Below are positions 1 through 7,859 of a DNA stretch of 32,868 nt, piece after piece. The translations under genes were made by a program, and so were the position numbers. Source of the DNA: Burkholderiales bacterium (GTDB lineage: Bacteria; Pseudomonadota; Gammaproteobacteria; Burkholderiales; Burkholderiaceae_C); the NCBI GenBank assembly GCA_003152055.1, contig PLZH01000108.1, forward strand, positions 1-32,868. Direction: 5' to 3'. The notes below the pieces were generated by a model. That model saw only the letters and a program-made list of their open reading frames with translations, searched no databases and was not told where the DNA came from. Each line of letters opens with the position of its first letter. Position 1 is the stretch's first letter.

Positions 1-558
1 CCGGCATTCGGCTGGCACGACGTGTGGCGTGAGCCGGGCCATCCGGTCCGGCTGGCCTTCGATCTGGGTTTCGACGTCACGGGCCTGATGGTCCTGATCG
101 GCTGCGTGATCGCGCTCGGCTGGCGAGTCTCGGTCCGGGGTAAGCCCGAGCGAAAATTTGCCGACAGTCCGATGTCCGCTTTTCTCCTTTTCATCGTACT
201 GAGTGGCTTCGTGGTTGAGGGGTGGCGCATTGCGCAAACGCCCACGGACCCCATTCATGCTTGGTCTTTTGTCGGTCTTGGGTTCGCTCGAATCATGGCG
301 ACATTTGGAACGCTGCCCGCGAGCGCCTACCAGCCCTTGTGGCTCGTCCATGTCATTGCTGCGTGCGCTTTGATCGGCTACCTGCCGGCGACGCGCCTCG
401 TTCACACCTGCGCGACCCCGATCGGCCGTTTGATGAATTCGCAAAAGGGACTTCTGGCTGCCCGGAAAATCGGCGTCCTCGGCGCCATGATGTCGCGGCA
501 CGGGATCTTGCGTAGCCAAGCAGCGCCGACGCTAGCGCGACGGCCATCAGTTGAGTAG
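1..558 (+). CDS. NarI/HdrE-like membrane cytochrome b subunit, C-terminal part (5' end outside window)
   Basis: The frame is open to the window edge, so the true start probably lies upstream; a GTG at 22 is only an internal possibility. The visible part has about three hydrophobic segments, near residues 28-45, 58-75 and 112-130 of the visible frame. Histidines lie in or just after the last segment (WLVHV, then RLVH), followed by APIG-like spacing. This resembles the gamma subunit of respiratory nitrate reductase and the related HdrE/DsrM-type subunits, which carry haem b and exchange electrons with quinone. Its catalytic partner would lie upstream, outside the window. The tail after about residue 140 is basic and unconserved-looking. 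Family assignment is from pattern only; the substrate of the complex is unknown. Confidence 0.55.
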   Translation, partial: PAFGWHDVWREPGHPVRLAFDLGFDVTGLMVLIGCVIALGWRVSVRGKPERKFADSPMSAFLLFIVLSGFVVEGWRIAQTPTDPIHAWSFVGLGFARIMATFGTLPASAYQPLWLVHVIAACALIGYLPATRLVHTCATPIGRLMNSQKGLLAARKIGVLGAMMSRHGILRSQAAPTLARRPSVE

Positions 559-581
559 TTCTTTCTTTTTTGGCTGAAACC

Positions 582-1391
582 ATGGACAACATCATCGCGA
601 TCTACGGCAAGTCGTGCTGCCTGAAGACCGACGTCGCACAGGAGCTGTCTCTCATGACGGGTTTCAAGCTCACGAATCGCGGCGAGAAAGCGACCACCGA
701 GGCGAAGTACACGCGCGTACCGGTCACCGCCGAGCTACCTGAGTCTTTCCATCGTCAACTCGACGCTGAAACACTCAGCATGACGGAGTGGAACGAGAAG
801 CTCATGATCTTCGAAAGCGCGTTCATGGATGCCGTCCTCGCCGGCAAGCAGAACGTCTTTCTGGTCCGCCTTTACGCAGATGACTCGGTGCGTGAGCAGC
901 GATGGAAGCAGCGCAAGGAAGAGGGCGGGGGGCGTACGCGGCAACTCGGTGAAAGCGTCGCCGCACGGGATCGCGAGGACGAGACTCTTCGGCGCAAGCT
1001 GTACGGCGCCAACGCGCCTGTCACCAAGCCCGCGCTTGATATCGACTCCTCGAAGCGTTCTGCGGTCGATGTGGCGCGCCAGATCTGGGAAACGTTCGAG
1101 GCCGAAGCGGGTATCGAGGTGATCACCAACAAGCCGGCCATGGACAAGGCGGCCGCGCGCGGGATCTTCCCAGGGCCGACAACAGGCGTGGTCACTCGAT
1201 TCACCGCCAAGGAGACCCCGTTCGGTGGGTACATCCGGGACGACAGGAGCGGCCAGGAAATCTATGTGCACAAGTCCGCGGTTGGGGAAGTCGACAATGG
1301 CGCGCCGGATCCCGGCATGAAGGTCACATTCGAAATCGTGGCTGACAGTTTCGGAGGGTTCAAGGCGCTCAAGGTGCGGACTTCTCCTTAG
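582..1391 (+). CDS. Cytidylate-kinase-like P-loop domain fused to cold-shock domain
   Basis: About 269 aa from the ATG at 582; a TTG at 570 would add four residues, and neither has a convincing ribosome-binding site. Residues 1-165 look like a divergent nucleotide kinase. There is a P-loop-like GKSCCLKT at residues 9-16, a hydrophobic strand (VFLVRLYA) followed by many Arg residues, and a late DIDSSKRS segment like that of cytidylate kinases. Residues about 198-268 resemble a cold-shock/OB domain, with a GVVTRF start, aromatic and Gly positions (GGYIRDD), an IYVHKSAV strand and a FEIV strand. A kinase-like domain joined to a nucleic-acid-binding fold suggests an RNA- or stress-related role, but no specific function is claimed. 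It stands alone upstream of the LysR gene. Confidence 0.6.
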   Translation: MDNIIAIYGKSCCLKTDVAQELSLMTGFKLTNRGEKATTEAKYTRVPVTAELPESFHRQLDAETLSMTEWNEKLMIFESAFMDAVLAGKQNVFLVRLYADDSVREQRWKQRKEEGGGRTRQLGESVAARDREDETLRRKLYGANAPVTKPALDIDSSKRSAVDVARQIWETFEAEAGIEVITNKPAMDKAAARGIFPGPTTGVVTRFTAKETPFGGYIRDDRSGQEIYVHKSAVGEVDNGAPDPGMKVTFEIVADSFGGFKALKVRTSP

Positions 1392-1496
1392 CCGTCTGTC
1401 GGTCGGCGAGAGATAGAGGGCAGAATTTGCGTAGGCGACGTCTTCGACAGGCGCGTCGCGCCCGAAACCACGGAGACAAGCGAACCAACGCGCAAA

Positions 1497-2456
1497 ATGA
1501 CGAAACGCATGCAGCCAATCGTGTGGGATCGCCTGCGGCTCTTCAATGCGGTTGTTGAGGCCGGCAGTTTCACTCACGCGGCTCGAAAGCTTCAGTTGAG
1601 CCAATCAGCAGTGAGCCGGCAGGTCGCCGCGCTTGAGGAGTCGCTCAACGTCTCACTCTTCTATCGCCACGCGCGAGGGCTGATGCTGACCGAACACGGT
1701 CATTTGTTTTCCGCGGTTGTCCATGATATGGACCTTCGGCTCGCACAAGGGCTGGCACGCCTGGCCGAGTCTCGTGGCCAGGCCGACGGCCCGCTGCGGA
1801 TCACGACGACGATCACTTTCGGCTCCGCATGGCTGGCCTCCCGGATCGCCCGGTTTCATTGGCAGTATCCGGAAATCGCCGTGTCTGCCTTTCTCGTCGA
1901 CACGTCAGAGCTCGACTTGCTTGCGAGACAGGCCGACGTGGCGATTCGCTTTGCCGAGCAAACCAACCCGAATCTGATTCAGCGACGCCTCATGAGCAGT
2001 CGATACCACCTGTACGCAAGCAAGGAATACATTGCCACACACGGAATGCCCAGTACGCCGCGGGAGCTCGATCACCACGAGCTGATCGTCTACGGAAACG
2101 ATGCGGAGATACCCTTCAAGAATTTCGATTGGATCCTGCAGGTCGGGCGCGAGCCGGGCGTCGAGCGCAAGCCTGCGCTGAAAGTCAACAGCGTGTATGC
2201 CATCTACCGTGCCGTCAAGAGCGGATTGGGAATCGGGGCGCTTCCCTACTACATCGTCGAGGAGGCGCCGGACCTTGTGGAGGTATTGCACGACGTTGCG
2301 GGTCCGACTTTTGATGCGTACTTCGTGTATCCGGAGGCTTTACGCGGATCCAAGCCGGTGATGGTCCTGCGTGACTTTCTGTTGCAGCAGGTTCGCGATG
2401 ACGCGAGTCTTCCCTCATCAGAAATCGAGTCATTGTCGGTAAGGGTCGCGCCATGA
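1497..2456 (+). CDS. LysR-family transcriptional regulator
   Basis: 319 aa, the usual length of the family. The N-terminal winged helix-turn-helix is clear: SFTHAARKLQLSQSAVSRQV, then LFYRHARGLMLTEHG. It is followed by a periplasmic-binding-protein-like effector domain to the C-terminus. An in-frame ATG at 1509 is an alternative start. It lies only 10 nt upstream of, and in the same direction as, the first ASKHA protein gene. It may therefore be co-transcribed with, or regulate, the ASKHA/CDGSH/MFS group rather than follow the usual divergent LysR arrangement. The effector cannot be read from the sequence; a small aromatic or methylated growth substrate would be a guess. Confidence 0.9.
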   Translation: MTKRMQPIVWDRLRLFNAVVEAGSFTHAARKLQLSQSAVSRQVAALEESLNVSLFYRHARGLMLTEHGHLFSAVVHDMDLRLAQGLARLAESRGQADGPLRITTTITFGSAWLASRIARFHWQYPEIAVSAFLVDTSELDLLARQADVAIRFAEQTNPNLIQRRLMSSRYHLYASKEYIATHGMPSTPRELDHHELIVYGNDAEIPFKNFDWILQVGREPGVERKPALKVNSVYAIYRAVKSGLGIGALPYYIVEEAPDLVEVLHDVAGPTFDAYFVYPEALRGSKPVMVLRDFLLQQVRDDASLPSSEIESLSVRVAP

Positions 2457-2466
2457 AGACGCGCGT

Positions 2467-4512
2467 GTGAACGCGGACCACACCGCATCGATTCCTGTGG
2501 CGGCGCCCGAAGCCGCAGGTTCGGCCGAGAGAATGGCCAAGCTGGTCTTCATGCCCTCGGGCCGTCGGGGGGAGTTTCCCGTCGGGACCACGGTGTTGTC
2601 AGCGGCGCGCAGTCTCGGTGTGGACATCGACTCCGTGTGTGGGGGGCGCGCCGTCTGCGGACGTTGTCAGGTGGTGCTGAGTACCGGCGAATTTCCGAAA
2701 CTCAAGATTTCTTCCTCGACAGCGCACCTGACGCCGTTCGGCGAGACGGAGCGCAAGTACCAAAGGCTCAAAGGCCTCGACGCCGAGCGCCGATTGAGTT
2801 GCCAGGCATGCGTGCTTGGCGACGTGGTCATCGACGTCCCGGCCGACAGCCAGATTCATCGGCAAATGGTCCGCAAAGCCGCGGACACGATTCGCAACCT
2901 GCACATCGACCCGGTCGTTCGTCTGTACTACCTCGATCTGCCCAAGCCGAGCATGTCCGACCAGACAAGCGATCTCAGACGCGTCGAGGCAGCGCTCGAA
3001 ACGGAGTGGGGGCTGCGCGGGCTCGAGGTCGATATCAGTTTCGTCCGCACACTTTCCGCGGCCGTTCGAGCCGGGGAGGCATACGGAGGCGATTGGAAGA
3101 TCACCGTCGCAGTTCGGGCCGGGGCACGGCTTGTCGCAGTGTGGCCGGGCTTTAAGGAGCATGTCCTCGGTTTGGCCGTCGACGTCGGCACGACGACTAT
3201 CGCAGGGCACCTTTGCAACCTGACCACGGGCGAAGTCCTGGCCAGCGGCGGGATGATGAATCCGCAGATCCGTTTCGGCGAAGACCTCATGAGCCGCATC
3301 TCATACCTGCAGCAGAACGAGGGACAGGCTCCCGTGCTGACGGCGTCGGTTCGCGAGGCACTGCGGGCGCTGGTGGATCAGGTCGTGCGCGAGGCCGCGG
3401 TGCCCGCGGCAGATATCCTCGAGATGACCTTGGTCGGCAACCCGACGATGCATCACCTGGTGCTGGGGGTGGACCCGACGCAACTCGGGATGGAACCCTT
3501 TCCATTGGTGCTAGACAGGGGCATCACCTTGCTCGCGCGTGATCTCGAACTGGTCCTGAATCCGGGCGCGCACATTTACCTGCTGCCCTGCATTGCCGGA
3601 CACGTCGGCGGCGATGCTGCCGGGGTGATTCTGTCGCAGGGACCTCACGATTCCAACGACATGACTTTGGTCATTGACGTCGGAACCAACGCCGAGCTCG
3701 TGCTGGGCTGCAAGAACCGTCTCATCGCCTGCTCCAGCCCGACCGGGCCTGCGTTTGAAGGTGCACAGATCAGTTCCGGGCAGCGTGCAGCTCCCGGCGC
3801 GATCGAGCGCGTGCGCATCGACCGGGCAACCCTGGCCCCGCGAATCAAGGTGATCGGCTGCGATCTGTGGTCGGATGATCCAGGCTTCGCCGAGGGCGTT
3901 GCTGCAGTCGGCGTCACCGGCATCTGCGGCTCCGGCATCATCGAGGTTGTCGCCGAGCTTTTCATGGCCGGCGTCATCGATCAAACGGGGCGAATGGTCG
4001 CGAAGGGAAAGGACATAGGCAACAACCCCCATCTCATTCCTCGAGGCCGCAACGTGGAGTACATCCTTCATCGAGGCGCGGACCGTGTCGTGAAAGTCAT
4101 TCCAAGCGACATCCGCGCAATCCAGCTTGCGAAGGCGGCCTGCTACTCGGGTGCCAAGCTGCTGATGGACGAGATGGGCGTCGATCATGTCGACCAGGTT
4201 CTCCTGGCAGGCGCCTTCGGAAGCTACATCGATGTGAAGTACGCCATGATTCTCGGCATGATTCCCGACTGCGAGCTCGACAAGGTCCGGTCCGTCGGGA
4301 ATGCCGCTGGAACCGGTGCGCGCATCGCGCTGCTGAGTGCCGCGGCACGTCGGGAAATCGAGACCGTGGTTCGCCGCGTCGAGAAGGTAGAAACGGCCAT
4401 TGCACCAAAGTTTCAGGAGTACTTCATTGCGGCGATGAACCTGCCCAATGCAGTTGATCCGTTCCCGAATCTCGTCCGCGCAGTTCAGCTTCCTGGTGGC
4501 GACACGTCGTGA
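2467..4512 (+). CDS. Ferredoxin/ASKHA corrinoid-activation protein (RACE, DUF4445 family), copy 1
   Basis: 681 aa from the GTG at 2467; an ATG at 2533, just before the ferredoxin fold, is a credible alternative. The N-terminus is a plant-type [2Fe-2S] domain with C58, C64, C67 and C112. A middle linker follows, then an ASKHA ATPase-like domain with VDVGTTT at residues 238-244, the GNPTMHH motif, a second DVGTNAE phosphate motif and a CGSG motif. RACE proteins (RamA, MtvD and Orf-type activators) use ATP and a low-potential electron to reduce inactive cob(II)alamin to cob(I)alamin in corrinoid methyltransferase systems. This copy is not next to a corrinoid protein; it heads a group with a CDGSH protein and an MFS transporter. 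It may serve the corrinoid protein at 15148 or one encoded elsewhere. Its stop overlaps the next start. Confidence 0.9.
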   Translation: MNADHTASIPVAAPEAAGSAERMAKLVFMPSGRRGEFPVGTTVLSAARSLGVDIDSVCGGRAVCGRCQVVLSTGEFPKLKISSSTAHLTPFGETERKYQRLKGLDAERRLSCQACVLGDVVIDVPADSQIHRQMVRKAADTIRNLHIDPVVRLYYLDLPKPSMSDQTSDLRRVEAALETEWGLRGLEVDISFVRTLSAAVRAGEAYGGDWKITVAVRAGARLVAVWPGFKEHVLGLAVDVGTTTIAGHLCNLTTGEVLASGGMMNPQIRFGEDLMSRISYLQQNEGQAPVLTASVREALRALVDQVVREAAVPAADILEMTLVGNPTMHHLVLGVDPTQLGMEPFPLVLDRGITLLARDLELVLNPGAHIYLLPCIAGHVGGDAAGVILSQGPHDSNDMTLVIDVGTNAELVLGCKNRLIACSSPTGPAFEGAQISSGQRAAPGAIERVRIDRATLAPRIKVIGCDLWSDDPGFAEGVAAVGVTGICGSGIIEVVAELFMAGVIDQTGRMVAKGKDIGNNPHLIPRGRNVEYILHRGADRVVKVIPSDIRAIQLAKAACYSGAKLLMDEMGVDHVDQVLLAGAFGSYIDVKYAMILGMIPDCELDKVRSVGNAAGTGARIALLSAAARREIETVVRRVEKVETAIAPKFQEYFIAAMNLPNAVDPFPNLVRAVQLPGGDTS

Positions 4513-4805
4513 AAGCAGGTGAGAAGGAATCGCTGCCTTCCGGGATGCGAACGCCAATCCCCGCGCAACGCGGCCCATACGCAGTGCGAGTGGAGGAGGG
4601 GAAGGTTTATCGCTGGTGCCGATGCGGCTTGAGTGCCACTCAGCCGTGGTGCGACGGGTCGCACGCCGGGACAGGTCTCGAGCCGATCGAGTTCATTGCG
4701 CCGATTAGCGAGCTCTTCTACATGTGTGGCTGCAAGCAGTCAGACAATCCGCCATATTGCTTTGGCAACTGCCGCGGCAACAACCGGCGGTCTTGCGACA
4801 CATAG
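4509..4805 (+). CDS. CDGSH-type iron-sulfur protein with altered second motif
   Basis: 98 aa, starting at a GTG that overlaps the stop of the ASKHA gene by 4 nt, which implies translational coupling. The first motif is a complete CDGSH [2Fe-2S] site: C37-x-C39, S42, P46, C48-D-G-S-H52. The second half repeats the pattern (C73-x-C75, S78, P82, C84), but the final CDGSH is replaced by C84-F-G-N-C88. The usual Asp and His are lost and a fifth Cys of that segment is gained. CDGSH proteins act in electron transfer or cluster transfer. Coupling to a corrinoid activator suggests a role in feeding electrons or clusters to its ferredoxin domain; that is inference. Confidence 0.85.
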   Translation: MKAGEKESLPSGMRTPIPAQRGPYAVRVEEGKVYRWCRCGLSATQPWCDGSHAGTGLEPIEFIAPISELFYMCGCKQSDNPPYCFGNCRGNNRRSCDT

Positions 4806-4837
4806 AAGTCGCCGGCAAAGCGAACAGGGAGAGCTAG

Positions 4838-5119
4838 ATGCCCGATGTTTTCGTCGTGCTGGTCGAGGGCAATCTTGTAAACGCCATCGAACGATCCAGC
4901 GCGACCCCCGGCGATCCGGCCCCGGGTTCCCGTCTCGACGTCGGTACTCAACTCGCGACGAACTATCGCGAAAAGGGATGCATTGACGGACGGTATCTGC
5001 TTGCGGACGCCGAAGATGCACATTCCTTCGCGTCGCTTTGTCTCGAATTCACCAAAGGCCTCCTGGAACGTCGCAGCCGCGCCATTGGCGAACTGGCAAA
5101 GGGTGATGACGTCTGCTAG
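4838..5119 (+). CDS. Small hypothetical protein in the ASKHA/CDGSH operon
   Basis: 93 aa. I do not recognise the family. The ATG at 4838 is preceded by a good AGGGAGAG ribosome-binding site, and the gene sits 32 nt after the CDGSH gene in the same direction, which supports a real gene. The protein is soluble, with a beta-rich start (VFVVLVEGNLVNAI), a middle Gly/Pro/Asp-rich part and a C-terminal amphipathic helix (FASLCLEFTKGLLERRS). Three cysteines are scattered without a clear motif. No function is proposed beyond association with the corrinoid-activator group. Confidence 0.55.
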   Translation: MPDVFVVLVEGNLVNAIERSSATPGDPAPGSRLDVGTQLATNYREKGCIDGRYLLADAEDAHSFASLCLEFTKGLLERRSRAIGELAKGDDVC

Positions 5120-5225
5120 CGTCCAGAGCAGCCACCACGAGGTCGCGAACACGCCTGAGAAGGACCTGTGGGCAGGGCACTGCGAGCGCTGGGCCGTGGC
5201 CGACCTGGCTGCGCGTCTTTTCTGA
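5106..5225 (+). CDS. Possible 39-residue small protein (weak)
   Basis: An ATG at 5106 opens a short frame that overlaps the end of the preceding gene by 14 nt and stops directly before the GTG start of the MFS gene at 5226. The peptide has an acidic/aromatic middle (EKDLWAGHCERW) and a helical end (VADLAARLF). The exact abutment with both neighbours is what suggests it is translated. The ribosome-binding site (AGGG only about two bases from ATG) is poorly spaced, so it may be spurious. Confidence 0.25.
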   Translation: MTSASVQSSHHEVANTPEKDLWAGHCERWAVADLAARLF

Positions 5226-6503
5226 GTGCGTCAACCGATGTCTGATGCCCGGTGGCTGACCCTGCTTTGCGCAAGCCGCTTGAGCTTCGGGTTCATCTTC
5301 ATGGCGTACTCAGGGGCCGTGTCCGTCTTGATGGGAGCCTGGTCGATGAGCGCCGGTCAGGCGGGACTGATCAGCAGCGGCTGGTACGCCGGCTACCTCA
5401 TCTCCCTGTTCATCGCTGGAATCCTGAGCGACCGTATCGGCGCGAAGAGGACCTTCCTGGGCATGAGCGTGGCGGCCTGCGCGAGCGCATTCCTGTTCGC
5501 CGCTTTCGCCGACAGCTTCTTGTCAGCGATTCTTCTCTATGCTCTGGCGGGCCTGTGCTCCGGCGGTTCATATACGACAGGACTCACTCTCATCGCCGAG
5601 CGGTTCGAGCCGGCTAGACGGGGAAGCGCGATGGGATGGTTCCTGGCCGCTTCGTCCCTGGGCTACGCCTTGGCCCTGTTCATGGCCGGCGCCGTCCTGG
5701 CGTTCGGCGGCTGGCGCGCCTGGTTCTTCGCGACCGCGGCCGGCCCCCTGATCGGAGCAGCCATCGCCACTCAGGTGCTTGCACAAACCAAGAACATCGT
5801 CTTGCCGCACCGGCGCGGCATCGGCGGCATGCGCGTGTTCGTCGCCGTGTTCCGCAACAAGCCGGCGATGCTCGCGATCTGGAGCTATGCGTTTCACAGC
5901 TGGGAGCTGCTCGGCCTGTGGGCTTGGTTGCCCGCCTTTGTAGCCGCCGCGGCGACGCGCGAGCATGGCGCGACGGCAGCCGTCGGTATCGCTTCGGTGC
6001 TGTCGGGCATCACCTTCATCACGAACGCTGCCGGTAGCGTGGCAGGCGGGAAGCTCTCCGACCGAATCGGCAGACCTTCCGTGATGCTCATGATGACGCT
6101 GGTAAGCGTCGCCTGTTCACTCGCGTTCGGCTGGCTGTTCGCGGCGCCGCTCTGGATTCTGACGATCGTTGCCATCGTCTATAACCTGACAGCGCTTGGA
6201 GATTCCTCCGTCTATTCGTCGGCGCTCACCGAGCTCGTGCCCCCGCATTGTCTCGGAGCCGCCTACTCGCTGCGCTCTGTTCTTGGCTATGGCCTCGGGG
6301 CCGTCAGCCCGTTGGCCTTCGGGCTTGTTCTGGATGTGGTCTCGAGATTTTCCGGAGGTCGTGGCACGCTTGCGTGGGGATCGGCCTGGCTCGTCCTGGG
6401 AATCGGGGCACTGCCCGGACTGGCCGCCATTTTCCGGCTCCGAAAGCTGGGCGCGAATGGCGTCGGCGAGCCGACCCCGCTGGCGGTAAAGGGCAGCGGC
6501 TAG
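5226..6503 (+). CDS. MFS transporter
   Basis: 425 aa, about 12 hydrophobic segments. The signature loop-2 motif appears twice, once per half: GILSDRIGAKRT in the first and GKLSDRIGRPS in the second. The GTG at 5226 is used here; an ATG at 5238 (MSDARW) is an equally good start. It is the last gene of the LysR/ASKHA/CDGSH group, so a plausible role is uptake of the compound metabolised by that group, or export of a product. The class resembles organic-anion/cyanate/sugar-acid-type MFS carriers but no substrate can be assigned. Its TAG stop overlaps the convergent stop of the ParE-like gene. Confidence 0.85.
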   Translation: MRQPMSDARWLTLLCASRLSFGFIFMAYSGAVSVLMGAWSMSAGQAGLISSGWYAGYLISLFIAGILSDRIGAKRTFLGMSVAACASAFLFAAFADSFLSAILLYALAGLCSGGSYTTGLTLIAERFEPARRGSAMGWFLAASSLGYALALFMAGAVLAFGGWRAWFFATAAGPLIGAAIATQVLAQTKNIVLPHRRGIGGMRVFVAVFRNKPAMLAIWSYAFHSWELLGLWAWLPAFVAAAATREHGATAAVGIASVLSGITFITNAAGSVAGGKLSDRIGRPSVMLMMTLVSVACSLAFGWLFAAPLWILTIVAIVYNLTALGDSSVYSSALTELVPPHCLGAAYSLRSVLGYGLGAVSPLAFGLVLDVVSRFSGGRGTLAWGSAWLVLGIGALPGLAAIFRLRKLGANGVGEPTPLAVKGSG

Positions 6504-6826
6504 ATGGGCGCGTCCAAGTCCCGGGAAGAACGAAGCACCCGCAGAACAACGATGGAACTGCCTCGCACGCGGTAGAAGATAGTGAAGTTCTGGAAGACCA
6601 AGCTTCGCATTCCGAACAACAGTTCATTGCGCTCCCTGCCGACCTCCGGATTCGCGGCGAGCAACTCACCGTGTGCCTTGAACTCGCGCACGAAGGCCTT
6701 CGTGGCGGCCACGTTCGCAGCATGGCGAGTGCTCCACATATCGCTCGGCAACGCGATGGAATCCCAGATGCTCGCGAGATCGTCGCATGCCAGGAACGTG
6801 AACTGCAGTTCGCCGGGGGGAGTCAT
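6500..6826 (-). CDS. ParE/RelE-family toxin-like protein
   Basis: 108 aa. The length, the central helix pair and the C-terminal strands (NFTIFYRVRGSSIVVLRVL) resemble ParE/RelE-superfamily toxins, which inhibit gyrase or cut mRNA. The start overlaps the upstream ParD-like gene by 4 nt (ATGA), the standard arrangement for a type II toxin-antitoxin operon. The last residues are RSSRDLDAPI; strands and basic residues are intact, so it may be functional. It lies convergent to the MFS gene with overlapping stops. Confidence 0.75.
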   Translation of the reverse strand: MTPPGELQFTFLACDDLASIWDSIALPSDMWSTRHAANVAATKAFVREFKAHGELLAANPEVGRERNELLFGMRSLVFQNFTIFYRVRGSSIVVLRVLRSSRDLDAPI

Positions 6827-7092
6827 TCGCCGTAGGAGCTCGATTTGTCGGCGAGACCCCGGTACACGTCTTCGGCATCGATGAGCTGACGGTCGTTAGC
6901 CTGGGCAATGCCGTTGGAAAGCTCGCGGAGCAAACGTTCGCGGCGCACGATCATCACATGATCGCGCTCTTCGAGCAAAAGCAGTCCGTCTTCGATCACC
7001 TGTGCATACGAGACGTATTGACCCGATTCGACCTTCTGGCGGACATACGTCTCGAGTTCATTCGATAGCGTGAAGTTCACGGCGTGATCCAT
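6823..7092 (-). CDS. ParD-like ribbon-helix-helix antitoxin
   Basis: 89 aa from the ATG at 7092; an in-frame TTG at 7119 would add nine residues. The N-terminal part (NFTLSNELETYVRQKVESGQY, split here as strand and helix) followed by SYAQVIEDGLLLLEERD is a typical ParD/CopG ribbon-helix-helix DNA-binding domain. The acidic C-terminal tail would wrap the toxin. It is translationally coupled to the ParE-like gene. Autoregulation through the roughly 110-nt region upstream is expected from the family but not seen directly. Confidence 0.75.
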   Translation of the reverse strand: MDHAVNFTLSNELETYVRQKVESGQYVSYAQVIEDGLLLLEERDHVMIVRRERLLRELSNGIAQANDRQLIDAEDVYRGLADKSSSYGE

Positions 7093-7201
7093 GACGCGAC
7101 GAACGACGTCGCGCTCCAAGTGACTATAGCGGAGGCTTCCAAAGCGACATGCAAGGTTCCGCTACGAAACGTCTGCGCGCTGCGACGGGCGCTTCATGCC
7201 C

Positions 7202-7819
7202 TCACGTCGCCGTTGCCCGTCCGTAACACGAATGCACGCCCGTTTCGGTGACGACGACGTCCATGGCCTCGTCGTGGAGCTGCGGTTGGATCGAAGAAAG
7301 GCGACCGATCTCGTACGCGATTCCTATCACTCGTACGTCCGGTCGCAAGCTCGCGATCGTGCGGTCGAAGTAGCCGGCCCCGTAACCGAGTCGGAACCCC
7401 GGGGCATCGAAGCCGTTCGCGGGAAGCAGGATGGTGTCCGGGCGAATCTCTTCGCTGTCTGCAGGAAAAGGAATACCCAAGGCTCCGGCTTCCATCACGG
7501 CGCCTGCGTGCCATCGGCGAAAGACAAGCGGAGACTTTGGAGCTACCACGACAGGCATGGCTACCGTTGCGCCCTTCGAGATCCATCGCTCGATTACCGT
7601 TCTGGCGTCATGCTCTGCCTTGTAGGGCCAGCAAAAGGCGATGATCTGCCCCGGAGGGTCGGGCCACATCCGCAATAGGTGCTGATCGATGGCCGTGCTC
7701 CACTTCGCTCGCTCGCTCGGCTCGGCAGCCAAGCGGCGCTGCACCAGTTCCTTGCGAGTTTGCGATCGCCATGCGAGCGAGGAGCTGGCGTCGATCAAGG
7801 GCCCGGAATGACCATTCAC
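7202..7819 (-). CDS. 5-formyltetrahydrofolate cyclo-ligase
   Basis: About 205 aa from a GTG at 7819; the frame runs open far upstream but that part overlaps another gene and is not family-like. It would convert 5-formyl-THF plus ATP to 5,10-methenyl-THF. Seen: an N-terminal basic helix (RSQTRKELVQRRLA), the AFCWPYKAEHD strand, a MPVV strand, the P(A)NGFDAPGFRLG segment and the signature GYGAGYFDRT. It sits downstream of MetF and a small protein on the same strand. The enzyme recycles 5-formyl-THF, a dead-end folate that accumulates when methylene- and methenyl-THF pools are high, so it fits a methyl-oxidation island. The start is uncertain because no good ribosome-binding site is visible. Confidence 0.85.
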   Translation of the reverse strand: MNGHSGPLIDASSSLAWRSQTRKELVQRRLAAEPSERAKWSTAIDQHLLRMWPDPPGQIIAFCWPYKAEHDARTVIERWISKGATVAMPVVVAPKSPLVFRRWHAGAVMEAGALGIPFPADSEEIRPDTILLPANGFDAPGFRLGYGAGYFDRTIASLRPDVRVIGIAYEIGRLSSIQPQLHDEAMDVVVTETGVHSCYGRATAT

Positions 7820-7859
7820 GAGAGAAGATGAAGCCGGTTTGGCCAAGCGGGGGACCGCC

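Noticed and set aside
3511-4578. About 355-codon minus-strand frame opposite the first RACE gene
   Set aside because: Antisense shadow without a ribosome-binding site or recognisable motif.
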